From Capsicum annuum (Eukaryota; Streptophyta; Magnoliopsida; Solanales; Solanaceae): DNA of 64,000 nucleotides. Where the stretch lies: the NCBI RefSeq assembly GCF_002878395.1, contig NC_061117.1, positions 223,825,614 through 223,889,613 on the forward strand, given 5' to 3'. A program made the position numbers and the translations under genes. The notes beneath the pieces were generated by a model, which was given only the letters and a program-made list of their open reading frames with translations, ran no database searches and was not told where the DNA came from. Position 1 is the stretch's first letter. Each line of letters begins with the position of its first letter. Of the stretch, positions 1 to 11,404 are shown in pieces.

Positions 1-1243
1 ATACGTATATATGTACATGTTTTAATGTTGATGATTGAATTGAGAGCATGATTCATGTGAAAATCCCTCTCTTGTTATGATTTTCCTTACTTATCATATG
101 ATATAGATTGTTTTTGAAAAGCATCTTGAAAAGCATGTTATGAAGTGTCGTAATTTATGAATGATTTGGTTATGAATCTTGAATTCCAAAGAGAGGGTTG
201 TTTGTATTGAAAAATGTTGAAAGTACATATAATGAAAGAGTGCATGAATTTTGCTAAAAGCACATAACCACCTTATGTTTGAAGCGTTCTTGCATAGTTT
301 TGACTTATGCTTTCAGAACATGAAATCTCTTATACAGTTTGCATATTTGAGTGGTCTAAACCATGTTTTAATGAAAGATCATGCTTATTGCATTATGGCT
401 CAGAAATAGTACTTGCAAGTCTTGGTGTGACGACACCAAATTAGATTTTGCCATGATAATTCAGAACAGATTTAATGCATGTTTGAAATCAGACTTTCCA
501 GATGTTGAAACTAGAAACATGCTTGTTTCATAACAGGATAAAAATTGGTCATAAAGAGAGCTTAGGTGGTTCCCCAAAGAAGGCATGAGTTCGGACAACT
601 CGTTGCCCAAAACCGTGATTTGCCGATCTAGGTTTATATATTACGCTGGCCTAGAGCCCTGTGGCGTATCAGGTTCAGGAACTCCAACCCTTGCGGCACA
701 CTCGGTTTGGAGGCTTCCCCATCGAGTCAATGGCGGATTCCATATCGCCCATGGAATATCAGACTTGTAGGGGATACCACCTAACTCAGAAGTAATACGC
801 AGATCAGAAAATTAAAATTTACAGACAGGTTACATGTTTTCAGAAAATGCCCATGTGTTTTCAGAAACTATTTTATGCATGATGTTTAATGAAAACTTTG
901 CTCTCATATTATATATACATATATATATGTGTTCAATTACTCTATTTTGGACTGCTTTGCGTGCCAGTACTTTTGTGTTGAACCCCCTCCTTCCAAGTTC
1001 TGAGGTACAGTCTAGGGGTCCAGATAAACAGTAGAGATTTTAGATCATAGACCGGAGTTTGCAGTGATGAGCCTTCTATGATTCAGAAGGCCTGGTTATT
1101 TCATATTACAACTATTAGTTAGGTTTGATCTACTGGGGCCTTGTCCCAGCTTTTAGACAGCTTTGATTGGTTCATAGTAGAGATTTTGCAGACTGAGTCA
1201 GACATTATTATTTAGACATATTATGGATTTCAGTTTTCAGTAT
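1..1243 (+). mobile_element. Ty3/gypsy LTR, left part (outer copy, split)
   Basis: This is the 3' half of a long terminal repeat of the same family as the complete element at 37800-47192. The stretch from about 541 to 1240 matches 39150-39815 nearly base for base, including the block with 'cttaggtggttcccc' and 'tcaatggcggattccatatc'. The 5' part of the LTR lies outside the window. The copy is interrupted at 1243 by an inverted LTR and resumes at 3385. Short open frames in it are not genes. Confidence 0.85.
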
Positions 1244-3384
1244 TGTCACGACCCAAACCGAGGCCCTAGCTGTGACGAGCATCCCGAACCATGAAGGTCC
1301 GAAACACCCCTATCTATTTGGTAATCATGCACATAATTCATATGATAAAAAAATGCAAAAAATGCACAATATTACAGAAACATGGTCATAACTCTAATAA
1401 AATCAATAATGGAAAATAAAGTCCCACAATATCTATCAATATCTTAAATCCGTCTGCGAAATCTCTACCACATGACTAATAGCAACTATTTGAAATCTGG
1501 TACAAAGCCCCCAGTAGACCAAAACATGACTAAAGATGAACATCTGAAAGTAAATCGGCCTTTTGGAGTATAGAAGGCTCACCACTGCACAATCTGATCT
1601 ACGATTTGAAATATCTACTGTTCATTTGGACACCTAGACTATGTCTCAAAACCTGGAAGGAGGGGGGCAGCACAAATGTACTGGCACCCGAAGTAATTCG
1701 AAATAGAGTTTTTGAACATATATATATATATAAATATATAATAGATGAGAGCAATTTTCATCAACACATCATGCATAAATAGTTTCTGAAAACACATGGG
1801 CACTTCATGAAAACATATAACCTGTGTGTAAACTTAAAATTCTGATCTGCGTATTACTTCTGAGTTAGGAGGTATCCCCTACAAGTCTGATATTCCACGG
1901 GCGGTATGAAATCCACCATTGACTCGGACGGGAAGCCTCCAACCCGAGTGTGCCACAAGGGTTGGAGTTTCTGAATCTGATACGCCATAGGGCTCTAGGC
2001 CAGCGTGATATATAAACCCGGATCGGCAAATCACGGTTTTGGGCAATGAGTTTTCTGAACTCATGCCTTCTTCGGGGAACCACCTAAACTCTCTTTATGC
2101 CCAATTTTTATCCTGTTCTGAATCATGCATGTTTCTAATTTCAACATCTGTAAAGTCTAGTTTCAAACATGCATTAAATCTATCGTCACACCAAGACTTG
2201 CAAGTCCTATTTCTGAGCCGTAATGTCATAAGCATGATCTTTCATAAAAATATAGTTTTTAGACCACCCAAACATGTAATTTGCAGAAAAGATTTCATGT
2301 TCCTAAACTCAAGAAAATCACGCAAAAATTTCATCAAACATATGGTGGTCATGTGCTTTTGGCAAATCCATGCACTCTTTTATTATATGCATATTCAACA
2401 TTCACAGCCCTCTCTTGCGTGTTCAAAAATCATGTCATTCTTTTCAAAACAATTCGTATCATATGAAAATGGGAAAACTCACAACACGACGAATTCAAGC
2501 TCTCAAGATTGAAACACCCACATACATATACATATAAACGGTCAAATCACTTTAGGGAAGGCCCAAACAATGTCATTAAAACTTCTTAAAACATGAATAT
2601 GTTCATAATTCAAAAACCCCATTCTAAAACATGATTTTTCTATGCCCATGAGAATTTAGGAAAACCCCGCGTACCTCGATTACGAAGAATAATGGATGAT
2701 TCTTGAAGATTGGGGATTCCGAATCTCTAATTATCTTCTAAAACTCACGGTTGAATCTTGGGCTATTTTGGTTTTTAGTTTGAAACCCTTCGGAGTGCTC
2801 TTGAGAGAAAGGAGTGTATTTTTAATTATTGAGGGCTGAAATTCGGAGTTTTTGATGATTGGGGTCGAGGGGAAGGACCAAAATGACCCTTGACCCTTAA
2901 GAAGCTAAAACTGTGTGGTAATAGGCCCCGCGTCGTGACCCCTAATTGGGTTAATTATCCCTCGCGACGCGACCCTATTCAGGTCAAGCGAAATTCGTGT
3001 CGCAGAGCTATCGCGACCCCTCACTGCCTCTGATATCCTAACTTCTCACTTGCTTATCAGAATTTAACGAAATTGGTATAGTTGGAAAGCTAATTCAAAG
3101 AGCTTTAATTTGATATATAGTAGGCTATCTGGTTCGTCATATACAACGAGTTATGATCGTTTGAATTTGACCCAAGTTTTGACGCTCACTAAAACTCGAA
3201 CGTTAGGAAAGTTTTCAACTTATCCTTGAGTTAGAGGACCTCTATGATCTCAATTCATGCTCAACTAGATTTATACACTACATAATTGATAACATGCCAA
3301 ATTTGCATAGGATTTATGGCTTTTGGATCATCTACACATAGAAACGACGGTTTTCGTTCTAGCCCAAAAATGTGGGGTGTTACA
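1244..3384 (-). mobile_element. Solo LTR, Ty3/gypsy chromovirus-like, inverted and nested
   Basis: On the + strand it starts 'tgtcacgacccaaaccg' and ends 'gtggggtgttaca', so it reads as an LTR in reverse with TG...CA ends. The U5-side half (1244 to about 2690) is the reverse complement of the matching part of 38450-39968. The other end (about 2700-3360) differs from that family, so it is a related subfamily. It is flanked by the perfect 5-bp target duplication 'agtat' at 1239-1243 and 3385-3389. No internal retroelement genes are present, so it is a solo LTR left by recombination. Its length is 2141 bp. Confidence 0.88.
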
Positions 3385-3552
3385 AGTATTATGATTACAT
3401 TTAGATTGACCATGTTTTCGTATTAGATTTCTATTTTGGCATTTTCTTTGTTTTATGAACGTTGTGCATGATTACCAGATAGAGAAGGGTGTTCTGGATC
3501 TTCATGGTTCGGGATGCTTGTCACGGCTAGGGCCCCGGCTCGGGTCCTGACA
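3385..3552 (+). mobile_element. Ty3/gypsy LTR, right part (outer copy, split)
   Basis: This continues the outer LTR after the nested insertion. It ends 'gggccccggctcgggtcctgaca' in the same way as the 5' LTR at 39968. No primer-binding site follows, so this is a solo LTR or the 3' LTR of an element whose body lies to the left of the window. Confidence 0.8.
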
Positions 3553-3919
3553 GCTTACCTCCAAAGTACCCTGATGCTCCTCCTTGTTTTCCTACGAAGT
3601 ACCCTGATGTTCCTCCCGGTTTTCCTCGCAAGTACCCTGATGCTCCTCCTGGTTTTCCTCCAAAGTACCCCGATGCTCCTCCTGGCTTACCTCCAAAGTA
3701 CCTTGATGCTCCTCCTGGATTTCCTTCAAAGCACCCTGATGCTCCTCCTGGTTTTCCTCCCAAGTCTGGTGGGAAAAATGACAAGAAGAATTTGTCTGTG
3801 GTGGTTTCACAAACACTAGCTTGTGACGTTGTGCCTACTGGTTTACGGGAGAAGCATAATGCAGGAAAAGGTGTTCACACATCCACTGAGGCACATGGCA
3901 GTAGCAGTGTAGTTCCTCC
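3553..3919 (+). pseudogene. Proline-rich repeat protein fragment, truncated at both ends
   Basis: An open frame (codons starting at 3558, 3561 and so on) runs without a stop from the LTR boundary into the assembly gap. It begins with six 33-bp units at 3558-3755, each coding an 11-residue repeat of the type PPKYPDAPPGF. A partial unit follows, then a non-repetitive stretch rich in Ser, Val and Lys. The antisense frame gives a Gly-rich repeat that is only a shadow. The repeat suggests a cell-wall or other low-complexity proline-rich protein, but I do not recognise the family. The 5' part is separated by the LTR at 3552 and the 3' part is lost in the gap, so this is a gene fragment or a disrupted gene. 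Confidence 0.5.
3558..3755 (+). repeat. 33-bp coding tandem repeat, 6 units
   Basis: Six consecutive 33-bp units start at 3558, 3591, 3624, 3657, 3690 and 3723. Each contains 'aagta(c)cctgatgctcctcct' with a few substitutions, and most changes keep the frame. A seventh partial unit begins at 3756 and diverges after 'cccaagtct'. Confidence 0.9.
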
Positions 3920-4019
3920 NNNNNNNNNNNNNNNNNNNNNNNNNNNNNNNNNNNNNNNNNNNNNNNNNNNNNNNNNNNNNNNNNNNNNNNNNNNNNNNNN
4001 NNNNNNNNNNNNNNNNNNN
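3920..4019. other. Assembly gap (100 N)
   Basis: Exactly 100 undetermined bases, the usual placeholder for a gap of unknown size. Adjacency of the sequences on its two sides should not be assumed. Confidence 0.98.
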
Positions 4020-5568
4020 TTCATTCTTGGGATATAGCTTAAGTCGGCTAGTTTGATCGATCAACACAATCAACCTCTCTCAGGGGATAATGCAAACATA
4101 AATTAAAGTTAAAGAGTTAGTTCATGTCAATGGACAAGCACATTCAAAAAATGTCAAGTAAGCACAACCTATATTGTGGAGCCTCTTTTTGCTTGAGGTA
4201 GGCCTTCGGTTAGATAAACTGATATAGATGGATCTAGATTCTGACACATTTTGGATTCAGAACAATTTTAAATTTTTCTTGAAGAGGGAATGTATCCAAT
4301 AAGGGCGGCTAAGAGAGGCCTTGATGATGGCGGTAAAGATATATAGTCGGTATGAATTGATAAAAGCGGGCTAAAATGATGCCTTTAAAAGAGTGATCAT
4401 CTCAAGCCTCATTATTGATAAATGGGGATCTTATGGTAGAGATATCGAACGCAAGAAGAGTATTGACGATGTCTCATGGTCATTGGCTGGAAAGAGTTAG
4501 AAGTGGGTGAAGATGAATAATATTCCACATCCATTGTCTTGAAGAAGGGTGTCAAATAATTGTAGAGTTTTGAATAATATTCTACGTCTGTTGACTAAAA
4601 AAAGGAATCAAACAATGGAAGAATGCTTGACAACATTCCATTCTATTTTGGATCAAAATAAGTTAGACGTAGGTGGAGTTTTTTAGTGACATTCCCTATC
4701 TGTGGACTTGAAGAGAAAGTCGAACGAAAGCAAAGCATTTTTAGAACACTCAGCTTTCATGAAATTTGAGAAAGATTGTTGTGAAGCGGAGTTTTAACAA
4801 TGCTCTGTATTCGTGAAAATGGTGTCAAATGTTAGCGAGTTTGGGTAATACTCTATGTTTATTGACGTGAAAATGATGTCGAATGAAGGAAGAGTAAAAG
4901 AAGGCCAATTTGATTGTTCTGAATCCATTAATGTTCGATTTCTGGATTATCTGAATCAGTTCTAACACAAAATATGTCATAAAGGTTTCATAACCTTCTG
5001 ACGAAAGAGTGGCTCCCTAGTTGTGAAGACGATACCTTGGACCGTCCCGCCTAATGTATATGCAATATGACCTATTACTAGAGTAGAATTTTTTCCTAAA
5101 TGTTCAAGAGTGGGAGTGAATATTTGTGAGAAGGTGCACTAACCTAACTTCACTGACTCTGAAACTAAGGAATCCAAAGAAGGTTCGGAGGAGTGCAGTA
5201 CACCCCTCGCGTGTACCACAGTGTGTGAATTGTGTACGGCTAAAGACTCGATAGAAAAATGCAAGTGTAAAGCAGTAACAAGTAGTGTTATTCAAACAAA
5301 TAAGGAACGCAAGTTTGGATTTGGCTTGCGTCCTATCACACATAGCATGATATAAAAATATGTAAAACAAATAACATAATAAAGCATAAAAATCCTAAAC
5401 TAAGCATGATAAAAAAATGTAAAGAATTTATGAGCAAATTCACATAATTTGCAATGCAATAAGTAAAGAATTTAATCATATACAAAAAATATAAAAATAC
5501 CTCCCTTGATTGAAAATCGATTCAATAATGGTTAGAACGTCTCCTCATCCTCAGTAGAGTCGTCATTC
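4020..5568 (+). mobile_element. Non-coding 3' internal region of a TAT/Ogre-like element (probable)
   Basis: No gene is visible. From about 4440 to 4900 there is a degenerate tandem pattern in which 'aataatattc(c/t)ac' and 'ttgaagaa..gtcaaa' recur about every 60-130 bp. From 5100 to 5560 lies unique AT-rich sequence. Together with the array at 8184-8960 and the polypurine tract and LTR at 9481-11404, I read this as the long non-coding 3' region typical of TAT/Ogre-type gypsy elements, interrupted by the LTR at 5569. The assignment is inference; no polymerase domain is in view. Confidence 0.4.
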
Positions 5569-8183
5569 TGTCATGCCCCTATTTTTACCTGAGGTCAAAA
5601 TGAGCACGACGTTATGGACACTAAAAGAATGAAAATTGTACAGAGTCGCCACCCTATTTTTAGAGAAATGAAGAAAACCTTTTTTATTTATTAAAATGCA
5701 TGACTTGTGTTTTAGTCTACGAAACCAGTTTAGATTCTAGGTAAGGGTTTAAGTTATTCCGAAGGAAAGGGGTTAGGCATCCTTCAGAATCCACAAGTGT
5801 GGTACCCGGCTAGACTAAATTTATCAAAGAGGGAGGAGGTATAAATATTTAAATAATATCAAATTGTATGTGTATTAAATATATAAATAAATGTATTGTT
5901 ATGAAAATATATACAAAAGTATGTATAAAAATATAAAAATTTCATGTAAAAGGAAAAAATATTTTTTGTAATGTATAAAAAAAGAAAAGTATCTTTTATA
6001 TACTAAAAAGGAAAAGTATTGTTTAATCAAAAATCACAAAGGAAAATATAAATTCATTTTTTAAAAGAGAGCTATGTAAAATGTGAATGTGAATTAATTG
6101 ATTAACTTAATTATTTTATATAAATATTAACGGCCCAAGGTTTTGCCTAAAATTGATGAAATTATGTAAATAAAAAATATCCCCACCCGGCACCCAAAAA
6201 GAAAATTTTCACTATTTTTTTTTGTTATTTGTACAAGTGTGAGAATATAAAATACAATATAAAATTTAAGGGCCCCTTTGACTACAACTCCCGACGAGTA
6301 TTTCAAAATAACCTGTATAAACACTTAAAAAAAGTACGTTAGTAACAAATAAAAAATAATCAAAATAAATTGAACAAGTATTTATGTGTATAAATATTTA
6401 AAAATATATTTTTTGTTAAAAAGTGGACTCAGATAATGTCATGACTGCGAAATGGTTGCTCAATTAATTGGCTGTCCTAAATAGTCTTGCAACGAAGTGG
6501 TTGCTCAATTAATTCGCCGTCCTAAATCGTCTTTCCAAGATATGAATTGTAAAATCTTGTGTTGTTATAAAATTTCATCATCGCAAAATATTTATTACGT
6601 ATTTGTATATGTAGAATTAATAATTTTTCATCGGCCAAAATGTGTATTATCTTATTCTTTATTAATGTAATAAATAAATACAGTGGAGAAATCCCACTGT
6701 AGAGAATAAGAATATGATAAGCAACATAAAACAAATGTTATTTGCAATATAAAACAAATTTCATTATCACCAAACAATAGTATTCTGGCCTACAAAATAC
6801 ATCATCAGAACAATTGAGAATAATAACATAGTAAAAAAATAAGAGAAGAAAACCATTTTTTAGATCTAGTATTTAAGGGAGGTAACACCGGAGAAACCTC
6901 CATGGTTTTCGGTGTGACAGTGTAAAAGATAAGGAGGCAGCAGCGGCTAGAAGACGATGGTGATGTTACTGTGGGACTGGCAGCGGTGGCTCGTGGCTGT
7001 TTTGAGACTCGCCCGCTGGCGATTAACTCCGGCGTGGTGCGGCAAAAAGGGAAAAAAGAGTGGAGGGCGCTGGTAAGTTTTTGATGGCTAGAGGTTTGGT
7101 AAAGAACCACTGGTAAGAGATGACCAGCAGTGATGGGGGCTTTGCCGGATATGGAAGAGAGGGGAGTGTAGGGGCAGCGCCGGTGAACAGCTCGCCGGAT
7201 CTGGGACAGTGAAGGAGAAAGGGAGAGAATTGTGAGGGGGAAGGAGATGAAAATGATGATTCTCTCTGTAGTGTACTTGCGTGTGTATATGTATGTGGAT
7301 ATATGTAGTGTATGTGCATATTGTTGTGTTGTGTCCTATATCTGTGGTGTGTTTTGAAGAGAAAAATAGAATAAATAAAATATGCTTGTGTATTTATGAA
7401 TATGTGTGTGGGTTTGCAAAGGAAAAATGTTTATGAGTTGTAAAAAATAAATATATGTGTATTTTGAAATAGAGGAAAATAAAAGTGTCCAAAAATGTGT
7501 CCTCCCGCCACCTATTTATACAAAAAATTGAGCACCCCTTTTATCCAATGGATAAAGGTGTGTCCTCTCTTTTTATAATAGAACATCCTTAGGTCCTTAA
7601 GTTACTGGCCAAAGGATTATCCTTTTGACCAATGGATAAAGTAATTATCCAAAGGGTAGTGTCATTGAGTGGTCGTTGTCAGATGTGACGAGACAACACT
7701 GAGCAGTCATTGTCGGACATGACAAGACTTTATTGTGTAGTCGTTGTCGGATGTGAAAGACATCGAATTATTATACTGCACAAAAATAATTGATCTGACT
7801 CAGCGTTTGCGGACTGTAAAATATAGATGTTGAATGAAAAAATGTAAAGAATATTAAAATTATTAAAATATAATTAATTTAAAAATACTATAAAAATATA
7901 TATATATATATATATATAACGTCATGTCGTGCACGTGTGCGGGTGATTGTAAAATTTTAAGAATGATAATGAATTGATAAATATCCTAAAATTAGAAAAA
8001 TTAATAAATTATACAAAATAAAAATATGACAACAAATTGATTAAAATCCTAAAGAAAGGATAATTATCAATAATTTATCAACCAATTATAAAAAGATGTG
8101 AAAATTATGCTCCGTGCCCTTTAACGAACAGAAAGCCTGAAGACGTTAATTTTAGGTGCGGAGAGCAAAAATGGGTGTCAACA
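5569..8183 (-). mobile_element. LTR (TAT/Ogre-like), reverse orientation
   Basis: Read on the minus strand it begins TGTTGACACCCATTTTTG and ends GGGGCATGACA, parallel to the TGTAGACACC...GGGGTGTGACA ends of the LTRs at 9491 and 58239. It also carries the conserved 'ggggttaggcatcc' block (5769-5782). No retroelement genes occur within it. The bases next to its two ends do not form a clear 5-bp duplication ('cattc' against 'cctat'), so it may be part of a rearranged element. It lies within or next to the tandem array that continues at 8184. The length is 2615 bp. Confidence 0.6.
7884..7918. repeat. (TA)n microsatellite
   Basis: An uninterrupted TA run of about 12 units, inside the LTR. Confidence 0.9.
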
Positions 8184-8960
8184 CCTATAAGACGTACCTT
8201 TTAGTCGAGTCATTTCCCTTTATTCCTATAAGACGTACCTTTTAGTCGAGTCATTCCCTTTGATTCCTATAAGACTTACCTTTTAGTCGAGTCATTCCAC
8301 TTGACCCCTAGAAGACGTACCTTTTAGTCGAGTCGTTCCTTTGATTCCTATAAGACGTATCATTTAGTTGAGTAATTTCCCTTGACCCCTAAAAGACGTA
8401 CCTTTTAGTCGAGTCGTTCCTTTGATTCCTATAAGTTATACCTTTTAGTCGAGTCATTCCCCTTGACCCCTAGAAGATGTACCTTATAGTCGAGTCGTTC
8501 CTTTGATTCCTATAAGACATACCTTTTAGTCGAGTCATTCCCCTTGACCCCCTAGAAGACGTACCTTTTAGTCGAGTAATTTTCTTTGATTCCTATAAGA
8601 TGTACATTTTAGATGAGTCATTCCCCTTGACCCTAGAAGATGTACCTTTTAGTCGAGTCGTTCCTTTGATTCCTATAAGACGTACCTTTTAGTCGAGTCA
8701 TTCCCCTTGACCCCTAGAAGACGTACTTTTTAGTTGAGTCATTCCCTGTGATTTCTGTAAGACGTATCTTTTAGTCGAGTCATTCCCCTTGACCCCTAAA
8801 AGACATACCTTTTAGTCGAGTCATTCCCTTGATTCCTATAAGACGTACCTTTTAATCAAGTCATTTCTTTTGATTCCTATAAGACATACCTTTTAGTCGA
8901 GTCATCTCTTTTGATTCCTATAAGACATACCTTTTAGTCGAATCATTCTAATTAACTCAT
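8184..8960. repeat. About 40-bp tandem array with alternating unit types
   Basis: About 19 units of 40-41 bp contain 'cctataagacgtacc' followed by 'ttttagtcgagtcattcc'. Two unit types alternate over much of the array, one beginning 'ttgattcctataagac' and the other 'ttgacccctagaagac', which gives a higher-order dimer of about 81 bp. Units near the right end (after about 8820) are all of the first type. Such arrays are common in the 3' untranslated region of large TAT/Ogre retroelements. Confidence 0.85.
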
Positions 8961-9004
8961 AGAAGATGCATTTCTTTGTGTGGGATAATTTTTTTTTTAG
9001 TTTT

Positions 9005-9260
9005 GATGTGATTTCAGGAACCCGCCTGGAGAACGGGGTGAATACATGGAAAGTCAAGCAACAAGGTGAAGCAGTTTAAAAGCAAGCAACAAGAGGAAGA
9101 AAATTGAAATTCAACAGTTGAAAAATGGCAAGTCAGGAACCCGCCTGAAGAACTTGGTGGAGAAATTGAAATGCAAGCAACAAGTTGAAGAAATTGCAAG
9201 TCAGGAGCCCGCTTGAAGAACAGGGTGATGAAGTAGCGAGTCAGGAGTCAAGGAAAGCTT
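9005..9260. repeat. Degenerate tandem repeat with 'tcaggaacccgcctg'
   Basis: The phrase 'tcagga(a/g)cccgc(c/t)tg(a/g)agaac' recurs at 9014, 9132 and 9202, and a shortened form at about 9240. It is separated by 'agcaacaag(t/g)tgaag' spacers. No coding frame is maintained. It lies just upstream of the polypurine tract and is probably part of the same retroelement. Confidence 0.65.
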
Positions 9261-9477
9261 CATAGATAGAGTTTTTATAATTTCATTTGTGTTTTAACTT
9301 GTAATGTTAATTTCTGATATAATAACAAAATCGCGGACTGGAACCTCGATGGGACCTCACTCGACTTTCCAACTCGGTTGTCCTTTTTCCTTCTGTTTCT
9401 TTCCATGAATAATGGTCGGGTCAAAATTTGATCTCGTTGTCTACTTTTTTGTCTGAAAATACTTCGTGTTTGCATTC

Positions 9478-9490
9478 AAAGGGGGCATGA
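9478..9490 (+). other. Polypurine tract next to 3' LTR
   Basis: The purine-rich 'aaagggggcatga' stands directly before the LTR start TGTAGACACC. This is the position and composition expected for the plus-strand primer of an LTR retrotransposon, and it marks the LTR at 9491 as a 3' LTR. Confidence 0.6.
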
Positions 9491-11404
9491 TGTAGACACC
9501 TAATTTTGTCCCTCCCCGATAGCACTTTTACTATTTTACCTCCGTCTTACTGCGTGTCCTCACCCGTATGATTAGATCCCATAAAAATGCAAAAAATAGA
9601 ACCCTTAACAAAATTTCTAACAAATCTTATCCTAACTAACTCACCCTTCCCCACATACCCTATACCCTACCCCAACTACCCCATCCACGTGACCCCCTCA
9701 CATTTCTTCTTCACAAAGAAAAATGAGAACAATATATACACACTCACTGATACAGTGAAATGGGGGGCAACAAAAACACGCCATTCCCTTCTTTCTTCTC
9801 AACCAACACACAATAACAACACACACCTCACCATTTTTACAAAAAAAACCTCACATTTCATTCTTTCATTCTTGAAGAACAACACAACAACACTAGACCC
9901 ACTTCACCATTGGCACACAATCTCAATTCTCACATTGACACTCACACTACAATCATCAATACATACACAGAAACTTCACATACACCTGAGAAGACACCCA
10001 TCATCGCACTACCATACATGTATATACAGTGAGATCGAGAACGGAGAAGAGAGAAAAATAGAGGGAGTGGCACTTCGATTAGAGATTTCGGCCAGACCCA
10101 ACCAAAACCAACCCTCATCGTCGATTCCACCAGATAATAATCCAGGAACTCCAAAACCGGCCATATTTTCTGGTTCTTTCCAGCAAAATCTAGCATAAAA
10201 TGTCATTTTCATTGACTGCGCAATCTGTCGGAGCTCCGGTGAGGCACTGACGGCGACCCTATTTCGATTCCACCGGAGTTCGCTGCGATTGATTTGAAAA
10301 TCTGAGATTTGCGAGTTCGGATTAAGGTTTTCCATTGGTTTTGAATCTACTTGGGTTGCAACTCCTTGATACTGAAGTTGGGTTTGTTCGATTGAGGTTC
10401 GATCCGAGGTTTTTTGGTACGGATTCTGTTTAATTGAATAACACAGTTTGAAAGCCCCAATTTTAGGTCCAATTCTTCATCTCTTCATTTTAATTTTGAT
10501 ATCGTGATTTGGTGATTATATGTTGGGTAATTACGATTGTTTGATTTTGTTGATGTTATGATTATGTGCTTGACGATGTGTTTTCAGTGATATGAGGAGC
10601 TAATTTGAGAAATTTTGATGGTGTGATTGATAAAAATGAAGTTGAGGGCGGGAATCAAAAATTGATAAAAGTGGCTATTATGGTATTTTGATTTGTTGTT
10701 GTTGTTGAACGTGATATGTCATCGAGCGGGTAGGCAAGCAGTAGGCCCAGGTAGGCAAACTTAGAATTGGTGGTTTGTTGGAATGTTTGGAATATTTGTT
10801 GAATGTTTTGTTTACCGTATTTGAAAAGTATATTCATTTAGCCAGGGAATGCCCAAGGTCATTTGTATTCACTCACCGGGGAATGCTCCGAAGAATTTTG
10901 TATGCCAAGGATGTTCGTGATCAAGGCCCGAGGCATCGGGTAGAGCATAGTTTAGGTTAGAGTAGGTTTATATTTTTTGCATTTTTTATTTTGGACTGTA
11001 TAATTGGACTGGACACTAAATTTTGGATTGTTTTGTTTTGTTTGTTGATTGATTGTTTTGTGTGCTTTTGTATGGTTTATACATTCGTAGTGTCAAATTA
11101 GCTGATATGCTCCACCAAGAGACCGTGATCAAACCACGAGATCGAAGGGTACCTAACACCTTTCCCTCGGTCAACAGGATTCCTTAGCCAGAATCTCTGT
11201 TCGCGGATCAGTTTTAGAGTCAAAACAGTTTTGAAAAAGGATTTTCAAAGGTGACTTGACACACCCGATTATGCCAAGTGGTGACTCTGAGTTAATTATA
11301 AAATGAATCCTTTTCGAAATAATTTTCATCTTTTGTCACTTTAATAATAAAAATTCTTTCGAAACTTAAAATTGAATTCTTTCAGTTAAAAAAGGGGTGT
11401 GACA
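9491..11404 (+). mobile_element. 3' LTR of a TAT/Ogre-like element
   Basis: It runs from TGTAGACACCTAATTTTG to AAAAGGGGTGTGACA (1914 bp) and shares both ends and several internal blocks with the reverse solo LTR at 58239-60256, for example 'cggagctccggtgag' and 'ctgttcgcggatcag'. The 203-residue open frame inside it (9587-10198) is Thr/His/Asn-rich by composition and is not a gene. On its right it abuts a minus-strand gag gene in mid-frame, so the element inserted there. The expected duplicate of the right flank 'gtagt' beside a 5' LTR is not in view. Confidence 0.75.

Noticed and set aside
2039..2512. 157-codon open frame in the first 3 kb
   Set aside because: It lies inside the inverted LTR and its sequence is shared with the other LTR copies, so it is not a gene.
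3527..3784. Gly-rich repeat protein on the minus strand
   Set aside because: It is the reverse reading of the proline-rich 33-bp repeat; the sense frame continues further and is open to the gap.
8184..8960. Regular 40-bp repeats that could be taken for a CRISPR array
   Set aside because: There are no unique spacers, the units are joined head to tail and diverge throughout, and the sequence is plant nuclear DNA.
9587..10198. 203-codon open frame
   Set aside because: It lies wholly inside an LTR, has a low-complexity Thr/Asn/His-rich product and matches no domain; it is explained by C/A-rich composition.
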